Below, in pieces: positions 45,939 through 55,279 of a stretch of 64,000 nt of DNA. The stretch comes from an uncultured Schlesneria sp. GTDB taxonomy: Bacteria > Planctomycetota > Planctomycetia > Planctomycetales > Planctomycetaceae. The DNA lies in assembly GCA_903858935.1 (NCBI GenBank), contig CAIOKO010000016.1, positions 30,220-94,219 on the forward strand. The letters run 5' to 3'. Both the position numbers and the translations under genes were made by a program. The notes beneath the pieces were generated by a model. It saw only the letters and a list, made by a program, of their open reading frames with translations, had not been told where the DNA came from and did no database searches. Positions within the stretch are counted from its first letter, which is position 1, and every line of letters starts with the position of its first letter.

Positions 45939-46682
45939 TCAATCTTGGCCCAGACGCTGCAGAGCTTCAGTCGCCACGCGGGCAACCTCGGTGTCTTCGT
46001 CCTGGCTCGCGATTCGAAGTCCTTCGCGAACTTTTTCACTATTGATCTTCGATTGGCCGAATGCCAGCGCGATTTGCTCACGAACAACCGGTTCACTGTC
46101 GTCAAGCAACGGCAGTAACTGGTCAGTGCATGACTCGCAAAATGCTGGCCATTTAGCAAATACCGTAGAATTGGCCTCGCGGACTTCGGCCCGATCATGG
46201 TCCAGGAATCGCAGCAGTCGAGGGAGCAGTTCGGACTCGACTCGACCTGGAATCACCTCCGCTTCGACGAACGTGTTTAGAATAGCTGCCACCATCAACG
46301 GTTGCGTCTCTTCTTCGTCGAGAAACGAGAAAAGTACCGGAACAACGTGATCCGACCGCTTCGATTTTGTTCGAAGCAAAGCTCGGGCAGACTCAAACCG
46401 TACGTCGGGGTCACTATCTTGTAACAGCGACGCGATTAATGTTTCAGTCTCGTCGGAAACAGATAAACGAATTCCGCCGATCAGTTTGGCAGCGAGTGCT
46501 CTGATCGTTGAATCATTGTCGCGAAGAGCATGAACTGCCCAGCGAGTGATTTCGTCGGGTCCCCCCAACAGGCCGATCGCCTGGAGTGCCCGTAAGCGTT
46601 GTTCAGGGGAATCGTTCTTTTGCAGCTGAGCAATCCAATCGGAGATCGACTGACTGGCAAACGGTTTTGGAATCGGAGGCAT
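45939..46682 (-). CDS. HEAT-repeat protein
   Basis: 247 residues, no signal peptide. Consecutive HEAT units are visible: RLRALQAIGLLGGPDEITRW, ALRDNDSTIRALAAKLIGGI, LLQDSDPDVRFESARALL, LLRFLDHDRAEVREANSTVF and LLDDSEPVVREQIALAFGQS. It is probably cytosolic and used for protein binding. The partner is unknown. It is divergent from putA, 31 bp apart, so promoters overlap. Confidence 0.8.
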   Translation of the reverse strand: MPPIPKPFASQSISDWIAQLQKNDSPEQRLRALQAIGLLGGPDEITRWAVHALRDNDSTIRALAAKLIGGIRLSVSDETETLIASLLQDSDPDVRFESARALLRTKSKRSDHVVPVLFSFLDEEETQPLMVAAILNTFVEAEVIPGRVESELLPRLLRFLDHDRAEVREANSTVFAKWPAFCESCTDQLLPLLDDSEPVVREQIALAFGQSKINSEKVREGLRIASQDEDTEVARVATEALQRLGQD

Positions 46683-46713
46683 TCATCAACTTTCAGAGAT
46701 GGGTTAGAGTTTC

Positions 46714-49700
46714 TTGGTCGCGATTTGGACGCACTCTACCCAACAGAGTCGACCCTCGCATAGAATCCCGAATCAACGAATTGTTGTTTCAATCGTACGC
46801 GTCTTCGAGCCGCGAGCGAATCCGCAATTCAACTTCAGTATTCCCCTGCCCTGCACGGATGCGACCTTGGCCAAGAAGTCCGCTCGAAAATCGATCGACA
46901 CCGAGACACCGAAACCTTCGGCGGCGAAACCGTTGGCTCAAAAGAATTCGGTTGCTGCCCCTGCTGCTGTTGCGCCGATCGTCTGGGATGACGAACAGCT
47001 TGAGGCGGATACGCATCGTCTGGGAACCGATATCTGGCAACACCTTTCTCGTCGTCGACCCTCGATGTTTGAGCGGCGATGGTGGGATGACCGCATTCTC
47101 GGTGCCGCAATGGCCGACGAATCTCTGAAAGTCCAGATGTTTCGGTTCGTCGATGTGCTTCCTCGATTGAGGACGCATCGCGATGTGACGCGGCATCTTC
47201 AGGAATATTTTCTGGAAGTAAAAGAACATCTTCCTTTCGCGATCGAGATGGTTCGTTTCGGGGTTGAACATCTTTCACCCGATTCCGTGCTCTCCCGAGC
47301 GTTGGCCCATAACGCGAGAAGCAACGCCGCTCGAATGGCCCGTCGGTTTATCGCGGGCTCGAACGTCAGTGAAGTCCTGGCATCTGTCACCGCACTTCGA
47401 AAGCAGGGGTTCGCATTTACGCTGGACCTGCTTGGTGAGGCGGTGATCAGCGAATCGGAAGCTGAAATCTACCAGCACGCCTACCTCGATTTGCTGGAGG
47501 GCCTTGCACCGGTGGTCAACGCGTGGCCGGAAAATGCTCAGACAGACTACGATCACGATGGAGCGATTCCACGTGTCAACGTTTCCGTCAAGCTTTCGGC
47601 GCTCGTCAGTCACTTTCGTCCGATGGATGCGGAGGGAACGGCCTTGGCCGTCAAACAGCGACTACGTCCGCTGCTGAGAAAGGCTCGTGAAAGACATGCT
47701 TACGTGCATGTCGATATGGAACAATATGCATTCAAAGACTTGACGATCGAGATCTTCAAACAGGTGCTGATGGAAGAGGAATTCCGCGACTGGTCCGATG
47801 TCGGCATTGTCGTTCAGGCCTATCTGCCAGACGCAGAACGGGATCTTGTCGGATTATTAGAATGGTCTCGCCAACGGGGTACACCGGTCTGGATTCGACT
47901 TGTGAAAGGGGCTTACTGGGATTACGAGACAGTGGTCTCACAAAGCCGCAACTGGCCATCGCCCGTGTTTCAGGAAAAGTGGCAGTCAGACGACAGTTAC
48001 GAACGGCTGACACGAATTCTCCTTGAGAATTACACCATTTTACGACCAGCGTTCGGCAGCCATAACTTGCGAAGTCTGTCACACGCGGTCGCGTGTGCAA
48101 AACAACTGAATGTTCCCGAAGGGGCATTCGAACTGCAAATGCTGTATGGAATGGCCGAGGAACAAGCACGTGCCTTCAGTGAGTTAGGACACCGTGTCCG
48201 GATTTATACACCTTTCGGGCAACTGATGCCCGGGATGGCGTATCTCGTCCGGCGGCTTCTGGAAAATACGTCGAACGATTCGTTCCTGCGGCACAGCTAT
48301 GACGAAAATGTGAAGATCGAGGACTTGCTTATGAAACCCGCCAATCTCGCCAAAAAGACTCCACCCAAAAAACAGCCGCCAAAGCCGGAATTCATCAACG
48401 AAGCGATTGCCGACTTTTCTCGAAAAGAGGTTCGCGAGGCGATGGCGGCCGCACTCGAAGCGGCCTCGGACGACCTGGGAGAAGAATACCCGATCGTCAT
48501 TGGCGGAAAGGCGATGCATGCTCGTCCGATGATGATCTCGCGAAATCCCTCGCATAAGCAGCAAATCATTGGTCGCATCGCATCGGCATCAGCCGACGAT
48601 GCCGTCCTGGCAATCGACACCGCCCGCCGTTCCTTCACCTCTTGGTCACGCCTTGAAGTTCAGTATCGTGCGGAGTACCTGGAACTGATGGCGAACGAGA
48701 TGCGACAGCGACGCTATGAGCTGGCTGCCTGGCAGGTTCTCGAATGCGGTAAGCCCTGGGCCGAAGCGGATGGCGATGTTTGTGAAGCGATCGATTTTTG
48801 CATGTATTACGCCCAGCAGATGCGAGAACTCGACAATCCTCGGCACGTTGATTTGCCGGGTGAAGAAAACCGCTATTTCTATCGAGCACGTGGTGTCGTC
48901 GTGGTAATTGCACCTTGGAATTTCCCACTGGCAATTCTGACAGGCATGACGGCAGCGGCTCTCGTGTCAGGAAACACCGTCGTTCTGAAGCCGGCCGAGC
49001 AATCATCGGTGGTGGCTACCAAGTTTCTGGAAGTCATTCAGGCATCGGGAATTCCCGATGGTGTCGTCAGCTTTTTACCTGGAATTGGTGAAGAAGTCGG
49101 ACCGGAACTCGTCGGAAGCCCCAACGTGGATTGCATTGCCTTCACCGGTTCACGGCAAGTCGGCCTGTCGATCAACGAACAGGCAGCGGCATCCCATATT
49201 TCGCAAATGGGGGTCAAGCACGTCATTGCCGAAATGGGTGGTAAAAATGCCATCATCGTCGACAACGACGCGGATCTCGACGAAGCGGTCGTTGGCGTCA
49301 TACAGAGTGCATTCGGATATTCTGGACAGAAATGTTCAGCCTGCTCACGTGCGATCGTACTGGAAGATGCATACGACGAATTTCTTGCTCGACTGGTCGA
49401 AGCCGCGAAGTCACTGAAGGTCGGCCCTGCCGAAGATCCTTCGACCGATATTGGTCCGGTGATCGATGAAGACGCTGCGACACGCATTCTGAAATTCATC
49501 GAAATCGGTGAAACGGAAGGGCGACTGGTCTTTGGCGAAGTCGATCCTGATCTGGCTGCAGAAGGTTATTTTATTGGCCCCCACATTTTTGTGGATGTCC
49601 CACCCGATGCAAAAATCGCACAACAGGAAATCTTCGGTCCGGTACTGGTTGTGTTCAAAGCCAAGGATTTAACCGAGGCACTTGCGATCGCCAATGGTAC

Positions 49701-49971
49701 GGATTACGCACTGACCGGCGGCTGCTATAGCCGTAGTCCGGCGAACTTGAAGCGAGTTCGTCAGGAATTTGCGGTGGGCAACCTGTACTTGAACCGTCCC
49801 ATTACCGGGGCATTAGTCGGTCGTCAGCCATTTGGTGGATTCAAGCTCAGCGGCATCGGCAGTAAGGCTGGCGGTCCAGACTACCTGAAGCATTTTTTGA
49901 TTCCAATCAACGTCACCGAAAACACTCTTCGACGCGGCTTCGCACCGCAAACCGATGAGGAAGAAGAATGA
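46714..49971 (+). CDS. putA: bifunctional proline dehydrogenase / glutamate-semialdehyde dehydrogenase
   Basis: Up to 1085 residues. It oxidises proline to P5C (FAD) and then to glutamate (NAD). The proline dehydrogenase part runs to about residue 530 (FTLDLLGEAVISESEAE; VNVSVKLSALVSHF; WIRLVKGAYWDYE). The aldehyde dehydrogenase part starts near 600 (VVIAPWNFPLAIL; FTGSRQVGLSINEQ; the Glu of HVIAEMGGKNAI; catalytic Cys874 of SGQKCSAC). The N-terminal RHH DNA-binding domain of enterobacterial PutA is absent. The first 50 residues look unlike the family; a TTG near 46866 (LAKKSARKSID) could be the true start. Confidence 0.93.
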   Translation: MVAIWTHSTQQSRPSHRIPNQRIVVSIVRVFEPRANPQFNFSIPLPCTDATLAKKSARKSIDTETPKPSAAKPLAQKNSVAAPAAVAPIVWDDEQLEADTHRLGTDIWQHLSRRRPSMFERRWWDDRILGAAMADESLKVQMFRFVDVLPRLRTHRDVTRHLQEYFLEVKEHLPFAIEMVRFGVEHLSPDSVLSRALAHNARSNAARMARRFIAGSNVSEVLASVTALRKQGFAFTLDLLGEAVISESEAEIYQHAYLDLLEGLAPVVNAWPENAQTDYDHDGAIPRVNVSVKLSALVSHFRPMDAEGTALAVKQRLRPLLRKARERHAYVHVDMEQYAFKDLTIEIFKQVLMEEEFRDWSDVGIVVQAYLPDAERDLVGLLEWSRQRGTPVWIRLVKGAYWDYETVVSQSRNWPSPVFQEKWQSDDSYERLTRILLENYTILRPAFGSHNLRSLSHAVACAKQLNVPEGAFELQMLYGMAEEQARAFSELGHRVRIYTPFGQLMPGMAYLVRRLLENTSNDSFLRHSYDENVKIEDLLMKPANLAKKTPPKKQPPKPEFINEAIADFSRKEVREAMAAALEAASDDLGEEYPIVIGGKAMHARPMMISRNPSHKQQIIGRIASASADDAVLAIDTARRSFTSWSRLEVQYRAEYLELMANEMRQRRYELAAWQVLECGKPWAEADGDVCEAIDFCMYYAQQMRELDNPRHVDLPGEENRYFYRARGVVVVIAPWNFPLAILTGMTAAALVSGNTVVLKPAEQSSVVATKFLEVIQASGIPDGVVSFLPGIGEEVGPELVGSPNVDCIAFTGSRQVGLSINEQAAASHISQMGVKHVIAEMGGKNAIIVDNDADLDEAVVGVIQSAFGYSGQKCSACSRAIVLEDAYDEFLARLVEAAKSLKVGPAEDPSTDIGPVIDEDAATRILKFIEIGETEGRLVFGEVDPDLAAEGYFIGPHIFVDVPPDAKIAQQEIFGPVLVVFKAKDLTEALAIANGTDYALTGGCYSRSPANLKRVRQEFAVGNLYLNRPITGALVGRQPFGGFKLSGIGSKAGGPDYLKHFLIPINVTENTLRRGFAPQTDEEEE

Positions 49972-50022
49972 CTGTAACGGAGTGAGCTGGACGCATAGTA
50001 CAGAAAGACGTTGTTTAACGTT

Positions 50023-50979
50023 CTACTTTCCAGCGTCCTGTCGATCGGAAAACGATTCGACGAGGTTGATCGCTCTGACGAATTCACTTAATCGACCGAC
50101 AGGGTTCAACCCCCCAAGCGCCCGGCGACAGAATTGATCAATCAGGATTTCTGTTTCCGAGCGTTCGTCGACGAGGGATTCATCTGCTGACTCGGCGGAC
50201 GTTTTCCATTGGATATGCGTGCGATCAGACAGAGTCGCATGACCCCGTTCACATTCGATAGAAAACCTGGTCACTCCGTTTCCGGCGGGCTTCTGTTGCA
50301 ACCTTGCTGTCCGGGTATTGATTGGAGTCAATGCGGAAGAGAACTCGAAATCAACTCCATGATTTGCAGGCGATTGTCCATTTGACTTTGAGATGACAGT
50401 CGGCGACTGCCCCATCAGATGGTGACACCAGTCGACAATGTGAGCGGTTTCGGTCTTCTCGGCAAAAAGATCGCATTCAATCAGCATGCGTTTTACCCGG
50501 CCCAGCTTTGTAGCGATCAATTCACGTAATCGGCATGTCGCTGGCGTGAATCGCAATCCCAGTTCGGGCATACAAAGATCGTCAACCGTGTTTGTCAGGT
50601 TTGCGTCAGCCTCCGAAGATGAGCATGGCTCAAGGAGTGCTCGTAATGTCGCCGGTTGTCGCAAGATGGGATTGGCCAGAAAAACAGGCTTACCGCTGCC
50701 TGCAATCAGGCTCAAGGCACCGGCTCCTAACCAGCCGGGATCGAGTACGAGCAATCCCTGCAATTTTGGCCTGGCGAGTATTTGCCTCAGGCTACCCGCA
50801 ACTTCGGCGTCGAATTCGCTGGCGACGGATTTCGCGCGTGCCTCGACAGGATCATAGACAAGCCGAATCGTCAAACGGCTTTGCAGGCGAACGAGCGTAT
50901 CGAGATAACACTGTTCCCAGCTCGGACCAAGCCCGATCAGGCCAAGCCCAACTCGATCGCGTCGTGACTGATCGACCAT
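50023..50979 (-). CDS. Gfo/Idh/MocA-type oxidoreductase-like protein
   Basis: 318 residues. The N-terminal Rossmann part (GLGLIGLGPSWEQCYLDTL ... IRLVYDPVEARAKSVASEF) and a helix-sheet layout like Gfo/Idh/MocA proteins are visible. The Lys of the usual EKP motif is not recognisable (KPVFLANPI instead), so NAD(P)-dependent catalysis is uncertain. The C-terminal half has the beta-sheet part with TAHIVDWCHHLMG. Such degenerate members are common in Planctomycetota. Convergent with putA, 51 bp apart. Confidence 0.7.
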   Translation of the reverse strand: MVDQSRRDRVGLGLIGLGPSWEQCYLDTLVRLQSRLTIRLVYDPVEARAKSVASEFDAEVAGSLRQILARPKLQGLLVLDPGWLGAGALSLIAGSGKPVFLANPILRQPATLRALLEPCSSSEADANLTNTVDDLCMPELGLRFTPATCRLRELIATKLGRVKRMLIECDLFAEKTETAHIVDWCHHLMGQSPTVISKSNGQSPANHGVDFEFSSALTPINTRTARLQQKPAGNGVTRFSIECERGHATLSDRTHIQWKTSAESADESLVDERSETEILIDQFCRRALGGLNPVGRLSEFVRAINLVESFSDRQDAGK

Positions 50980-51271
50980 CCGCTTAGTTCGCTGTGAAAA
51001 GGGAAATTCGAACCAGAATTGCCACCTGATCTTAAGGCGACGCCGCTCAGATTGCGAACGTGCAACAAATCAAACGACTGAGTCAACAAAGCGATGGTAA
51101 AAGGGATCGCTGGAAACACATTCTGTTTCAATGGCGTTGACGAAACCACGACCTGGCCAGGCGCATGACCCTCGACTTGTTGGCGTTAAAGTAAGCTTAC
51201 TGATAAATCGCGAAACGTTGCATTTGCCCCGATTTCTAAACCAGCAGTGTCACTTGGTTGCCAGGTATTCG

Positions 51272-51889
51272 TCAGCGACGCCAACGACTAACTCCTGCTA
51301 ACCCGCACAGGCCCAGCACCAATAGCGGAAAGGTGCCGGGTTCGGGGACTGCCTGATACATCACGCTGTCGATCTGCAAGTCGGTGCCATTGCCGCTAAT
51401 GAGAGCTGAGGCCACACGGTTTGTACCGTAGTCAATGCCAATGAACCCGGAATTTGCAAAAGATTCGTTGGTCAAGTCAGCGCTGAGGATCGTCCGCGAT
51501 TCCAATAGCTGGTTAGTGGCATCAAACAATTCCAACGTCACATCTTTGTCAAGGTCGGTGAGAATCTCGATGCCAACCGCTGAAATGGGACTGCTCCATT
51601 CCAGCTTGATCGGATTGTACGGTGCAACCGGCGAGTATGTAACAAATATCATCCCCTTAAAATAGGGGGTTGAAAGTGAATTCGATACGGGAACAGGAAC
51701 TTGCGAAACAGTCCCTTGTGAAACAGTCATCAGGCCATCACTGGCCGTTGTTGCCTCGAATGTGGCACTCTCGAATCCATAATTGCTGGCGTTGGGACCG
51801 AACTCCTGGCGTGTAATCTGCCCGGCGTTGGCGACAGTGGCACCAAGTACCAAGGCAAGAACGATAAGGTTTTGGCAGGCGTTGGACAT
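51272..51889 (-). CDS. exported PEP-CTERM sorting-signal protein
   Basis: 205 residues. Signal peptide (LIVLALVLGATVANAG), a beta-rich body of about 150 residues with ITRQEFGPNASNYGFESATFEA and DVTLELFDATNQLLESRTI, then the C-terminal sorting signal AVPEPGTFPLLVLGLCGLAG followed by VSRWRR. PEP-CTERM proteins are processed by exosortase EpsH-type enzymes and reach the cell surface or exopolysaccharide; no exosortase gene lies in this window. The ligand is unknown. Confidence 0.88.
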   Translation of the reverse strand: MSNACQNLIVLALVLGATVANAGQITRQEFGPNASNYGFESATFEATTASDGLMTVSQGTVSQVPVPVSNSLSTPYFKGMIFVTYSPVAPYNPIKLEWSSPISAVGIEILTDLDKDVTLELFDATNQLLESRTILSADLTNESFANSGFIGIDYGTNRVASALISGNGTDLQIDSVMYQAVPEPGTFPLLVLGLCGLAGVSRWRR

Positions 51890-52345
51890 CGTATTTTAAA
51901 ATTTCCTGGTTTGGGTTTGTCAAAAAAAATGAAACGCGCTCTGTTGCTGTGAGTCAAACCGATAATTATCCACAATTGATCGCAGTGCATTCTAAATCAT
52001 CAGGAATACTCGCGGTCGAAGTCAAACAGGCCATTATCGCGGCGATGATTGTCATAGCGCAATATCATTCTACAAGCAAGGTTTGCCACGAATATCGACA
52101 AGGCTTCATTCGACAAAAAATTGCTGGGAGCAAGTCAGGACTTTGCTAATTGCCCACCTCCAAATCCGTCCTCGCTTCTCAACACCGGATTCCGATTGTC
52201 GTCAGGATTTGAGGATTGCTGCAAACAATATTCTGGAGGCCTCGTTCGTGCTGCGGCTTGCCGTAACGAGTCTGTCTCGACGAGTTTGATGACAAATCGT
52301 AGAATTGCGATCCGCTTTAGATTTGGCTTTCTGGATATCCAACGG
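51890..52345. other. spacer and possible 5' part of the SirB1-like frame
   Basis: 456 bp between divergent genes. The downstream frame is open from 52121, but residues before MTLDIDF look non-coding. I see no clear promoter. Confidence 0.4.
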
Positions 52346-53185
52346 ATGACCCTCGACATCGATTTTTCTAGTGATCCTGAATTCTGCAAGCTTTTGGCAA
52401 GGCGGCAGGATGTTGATCTGACTCACGTCGCGCTGGAACTGGCTCGCGACGCGCAGCCGAAACTCGATTTCGAGCACACTTTGACGTGGATTGGCAAACG
52501 CTCGTCAGAGTTGCGCAGCCATATACTGCGGGTTCGCAGCGATCGAGAAATACTTCGCGAACTTGTTCGCTGCCTGGCGGGAACGCATGGCCTGCACGGC
52601 GACAAACAGGCGTATCAGCGGGCAGAATGCAGCTATATCAATCGCGTCATCGAAACGGGAGTCGGCATTCCGATCAGCCTTTCAGTTGTCTACGTTGCCG
52701 TCGCCCAGGCGGCAGGTCTGGAATTGACGGGCGTCGCGGCACCCATGCATTTTTTGACCCGGTTTGACACTGTGCAGGGGCCACTCTTCGTCGATGCGTT
52801 TAACGCCGGTGAAGTTCTCAATTACGATGAGTGCATTGAGTGGATCGAGTCACTGAGCGGACTAACGAGCGATGTGATTGAACGATCGCTTGAGCCGGCA
52901 ACGCCCAGAGATGTTGTTATTCGAATGCTTAACAATTTGAAGGCACTCCACGTCAACCAGGAAGACTGGGAACACGCGTGGCACGTCCAGCGGCGACTGC
53001 TGGCCCTGCATAGCGAAGCCTTTGATCAGCGCCGGGACCTCGCGTTAATTGCCATCAAATCAAACCGGCCGGGTGTGGCGATCGATTTGCTCGAGAAATG
53101 TCTCAAGGACTGTTCGCCAAAGGATCGCCCTGTGATTCTCAGTCAACTTCATGTCGCCGAACATAATTTGTCGAAGTGGAATTGA
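52346..53185 (+). CDS. SirB1-type transglutaminase-like protein
   Basis: 279 residues from the ATG at 52346; an in-frame ATG at 52289 is an alternative. The body matches SirB1-family proteins: DPEFCKLLARRQDVDLTHVA, an N-terminal Tgl helical part, AYQRAECSYINRVIETGVGIPISLSVVYVAV, LTGVAAPMHFLTRF and the closing PRDVVIRMLNNLKALHV followed by TPR-like helices. The Cys-His-Asp triad of active transglutaminases is not obvious, so binding or regulatory use is more likely. It is 12 bp ahead of tmk. Confidence 0.8.
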   Translation: MTLDIDFSSDPEFCKLLARRQDVDLTHVALELARDAQPKLDFEHTLTWIGKRSSELRSHILRVRSDREILRELVRCLAGTHGLHGDKQAYQRAECSYINRVIETGVGIPISLSVVYVAVAQAAGLELTGVAAPMHFLTRFDTVQGPLFVDAFNAGEVLNYDECIEWIESLSGLTSDVIERSLEPATPRDVVIRMLNNLKALHVNQEDWEHAWHVQRRLLALHSEAFDQRRDLALIAIKSNRPGVAIDLLEKCLKDCSPKDRPVILSQLHVAEHNLSKWN

Positions 53186-53197
53186 AGGATCACTGGC

Positions 53198-53869
53198 TTG
53201 TCTCTCTTTATCGCAATTGAAGGAATCGACGGGTCTGGTAAGGGAACGCAGGCGGCAAGATTGCACGCGTACTTGATGTCCAAGGGGCACAAAAGCGCTT
53301 TGCTCAGCTTCCCTCGATACCAGCAGACAATGTTCGGTCAAAAGATCGGCGATTTTTTGAACGGCCGGTTTGGAACGCTGGAAACCGTCCATCCATTGCT
53401 TGCCTCGCTCTTGTTCGCGGGAGATCGATTCGAATCGAGCGAACTCATTCAGACAGCGACGGCGAATCATGATGTCGTGATCTGCGACCGATACGTCGCA
53501 TCCAACGTCGCGCATCAGGGAGCCAAGGCGTCGGGAACGGAACGTAATGAACTGATCGAATGGATTCAGCACCTGGAATATTCGATCTACAAACTTCCCC
53601 GCGCAGATTTGACACTGTTTCTTGATGTGGATGTCGAACACGCTCAAGAATTAATCGCGGCAAAATCCCGTCGAGACTACACCGACAAGGCTGCAGATCT
53701 ACAAGAAGCCGATGCAAACTATCTGCGCCGGGTTCGTGATGTCTACCTCGAACTGGCACGCGAACAGCAATGGACGAGTATCAATTGTGTTCAGGGAACC
53801 CGCGTCCGAACCATCGATGAAATTGCTGCCGAAATCGCTGCAGTTGTGGAGGCTTCTTTGCCGGGATGA
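53198..53869 (+). CDS. tmk: thymidylate (dTMP) kinase
   Basis: 223 residues, TTG start with AAGGA 9 nt ahead, overlapping nothing. It phosphorylates dTMP to dTDP in the cytoplasm. P-loop IEGIDGSGKGTQAARL, the DR motif in VVICDRYVASNVAHQGAK and a lid-like region near 150-170 are present. The Lys after the P-loop Gly is seen (GSGKGT). Length is slightly above the usual 210. Only 12 bp separate it from the SirB1-like gene, so the two are probably cotranscribed. Confidence 0.92.
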   Translation: MSLFIAIEGIDGSGKGTQAARLHAYLMSKGHKSALLSFPRYQQTMFGQKIGDFLNGRFGTLETVHPLLASLLFAGDRFESSELIQTATANHDVVICDRYVASNVAHQGAKASGTERNELIEWIQHLEYSIYKLPRADLTLFLDVDVEHAQELIAAKSRRDYTDKAADLQEADANYLRRVRDVYLELAREQQWTSINCVQGTRVRTIDEIAAEIAAVVEASLPG

Positions 53870-53962
53870 GACTGGAATTAGCCAGGTCTGTTTTCCCGAA
53901 GCAAACTGAATTATGCTGACGCAAGTTGTGGTGCAAGGCCGTAAGAATTCAGGAGACTGATT

Positions 53963-55222
53963 GTGACTCGAACAGAATTACGTTTTCGAAGTCTTATGAT
54001 CTTCGTTGCAATCCTGGTTGTTGCAGATTCTGGTTACATCGTCTCAGCTCAATCGCTGCCACCCACAGCGGCGGCCTCTGCGAAGACAATCGCTCGCTGT
54101 GGACAGGGTTGGCTGGAAACGATCGACGGATATCCCGTGCTTCATCTCAAAGGGACTCCCTATGAAATGGGGTTCCAGCACGGCGCGTTGCTCCGCGACC
54201 ACTGTCGTCAAAATATGAAGACAATCCTCGTTGACCGGGCAGAAGAGTTGACTGTAGTCGATATCGGACCATTGAAAGTCACTCCGCGAACAGCAATCGA
54301 CATGATTGTTGCTTTCCAACAACCGCATGTCGCTTCACGCTATTTTGAAGAAATGGACGGATTAGCTGCTGGCTCAGGCCAGAAGGTCGCAGATGTCCGT
54401 GCGGGAAATTTCATCCCCGAGCTGTTTCATTGCAGTGGTTTCGCGCTCGCAAAGTCGGCGACAAAGAACGGAAACATGTTACACGGACGAGTGCTGGACT
54501 ATGCGATCGACTGGGGTCTGCAAGACCACGCCGTTGTCATCGTCTACGAACCTGAAGGACGACTCCCCTGGATCAATGTCAGTTATGCTGGATTCATTGG
54601 TTCTGTCACCGGAATGAATGCCGAAAACATTTCCGTTGGTGAGATGGGTGGAGGAGGCCTGGGTCACTGGAATGGCCGCCCCATGGCCCTGCTCGTTCGC
54701 GACGCATTAGAAACCGCAAAGTCACTCGACGACGCGATTGCCACCTTCCGTGATGGGCCCCGAACCTGCCAGTATTACTACGTGATCGCCGATGGAGAAA
54801 CGAATGAAGCCGTCGGCATGGAAGCGTCCTGGGACGTCTTTACAGTTATTAGGCCTGGCGAATCCCATACCATGCTCTCCAAGCCGGTGAAAGATTGCGT
54901 ACTTCTATCAGCCGGGTCCCGATATGAAGAACTCTCGAAACAGACGGCAAAGGGACACGGCACATTTACGGCCGAAACCGCGATTCACTTAATGGATCGT
55001 CCGATCGCCATGAATTCGAACCTGCACAACGTCTTGTTTGAACCTGCGACGACTAAGTTCTGGGTCGCCAACGCCTCATCCGACCGGAAGCCCGCGGCGG
55101 AACAGAAGTATTATTCGTTCCAGCTCTCCGAACTTCTCAAGCGAAGTCCATCAACCGACAGTCCGGAACTTCCTTTGCCACAACGAACCGCGAATCGTGA
55201 ATCGGCCGCAAGCAGTAAATAG
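53963..55222 (+). CDS. exported C45-type Ntn hydrolase / acyltransferase-like protein
   Basis: 419 residues, GTG start with AGGAGA 6-7 nt ahead. Signal segment FVAILVVADSGYIVSAQS. Family features: GTPYEMGFQHGALLRDHCRQN, the predicted self-processing Cys157 in FHCSGFALAKS, then GNMLHGRVLDYAIDW, WINVSYAGFIGSVTGMNAENISVGEMGGGG and DGETNEAVGMEAS. This is the usual size for the family. It would act outside the cytoplasm on an amide or acyl bond. The paralog at 18981 is about twice as long because of its extra C-terminal half. Confidence 0.85.
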   Translation: MTRTELRFRSLMIFVAILVVADSGYIVSAQSLPPTAAASAKTIARCGQGWLETIDGYPVLHLKGTPYEMGFQHGALLRDHCRQNMKTILVDRAEELTVVDIGPLKVTPRTAIDMIVAFQQPHVASRYFEEMDGLAAGSGQKVADVRAGNFIPELFHCSGFALAKSATKNGNMLHGRVLDYAIDWGLQDHAVVIVYEPEGRLPWINVSYAGFIGSVTGMNAENISVGEMGGGGLGHWNGRPMALLVRDALETAKSLDDAIATFRDGPRTCQYYYVIADGETNEAVGMEASWDVFTVIRPGESHTMLSKPVKDCVLLSAGSRYEELSKQTAKGHGTFTAETAIHLMDRPIAMNSNLHNVLFEPATTKFWVANASSDRKPAAEQKYYSFQLSELLKRSPSTDSPELPLPQRTANRESAASSK

Positions 55223-55279
55223 CGGTCGTTGCAAATTACAGTTATCGGCTCAGGAAGTCGTTCCTAGTTGAGTCCCCAG

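Noticed and set aside
46586..47128. 180-codon plus-strand frame over the putA start
   Set aside because: Overlaps two better genes and has no domain; the putA frame continues into conserved catalytic domains.
51272..51889. Exosortase locus next to the PEP-CTERM protein
   Set aside because: Only the sorting-signal protein is present; no exosortase-like membrane protein is found in the window.
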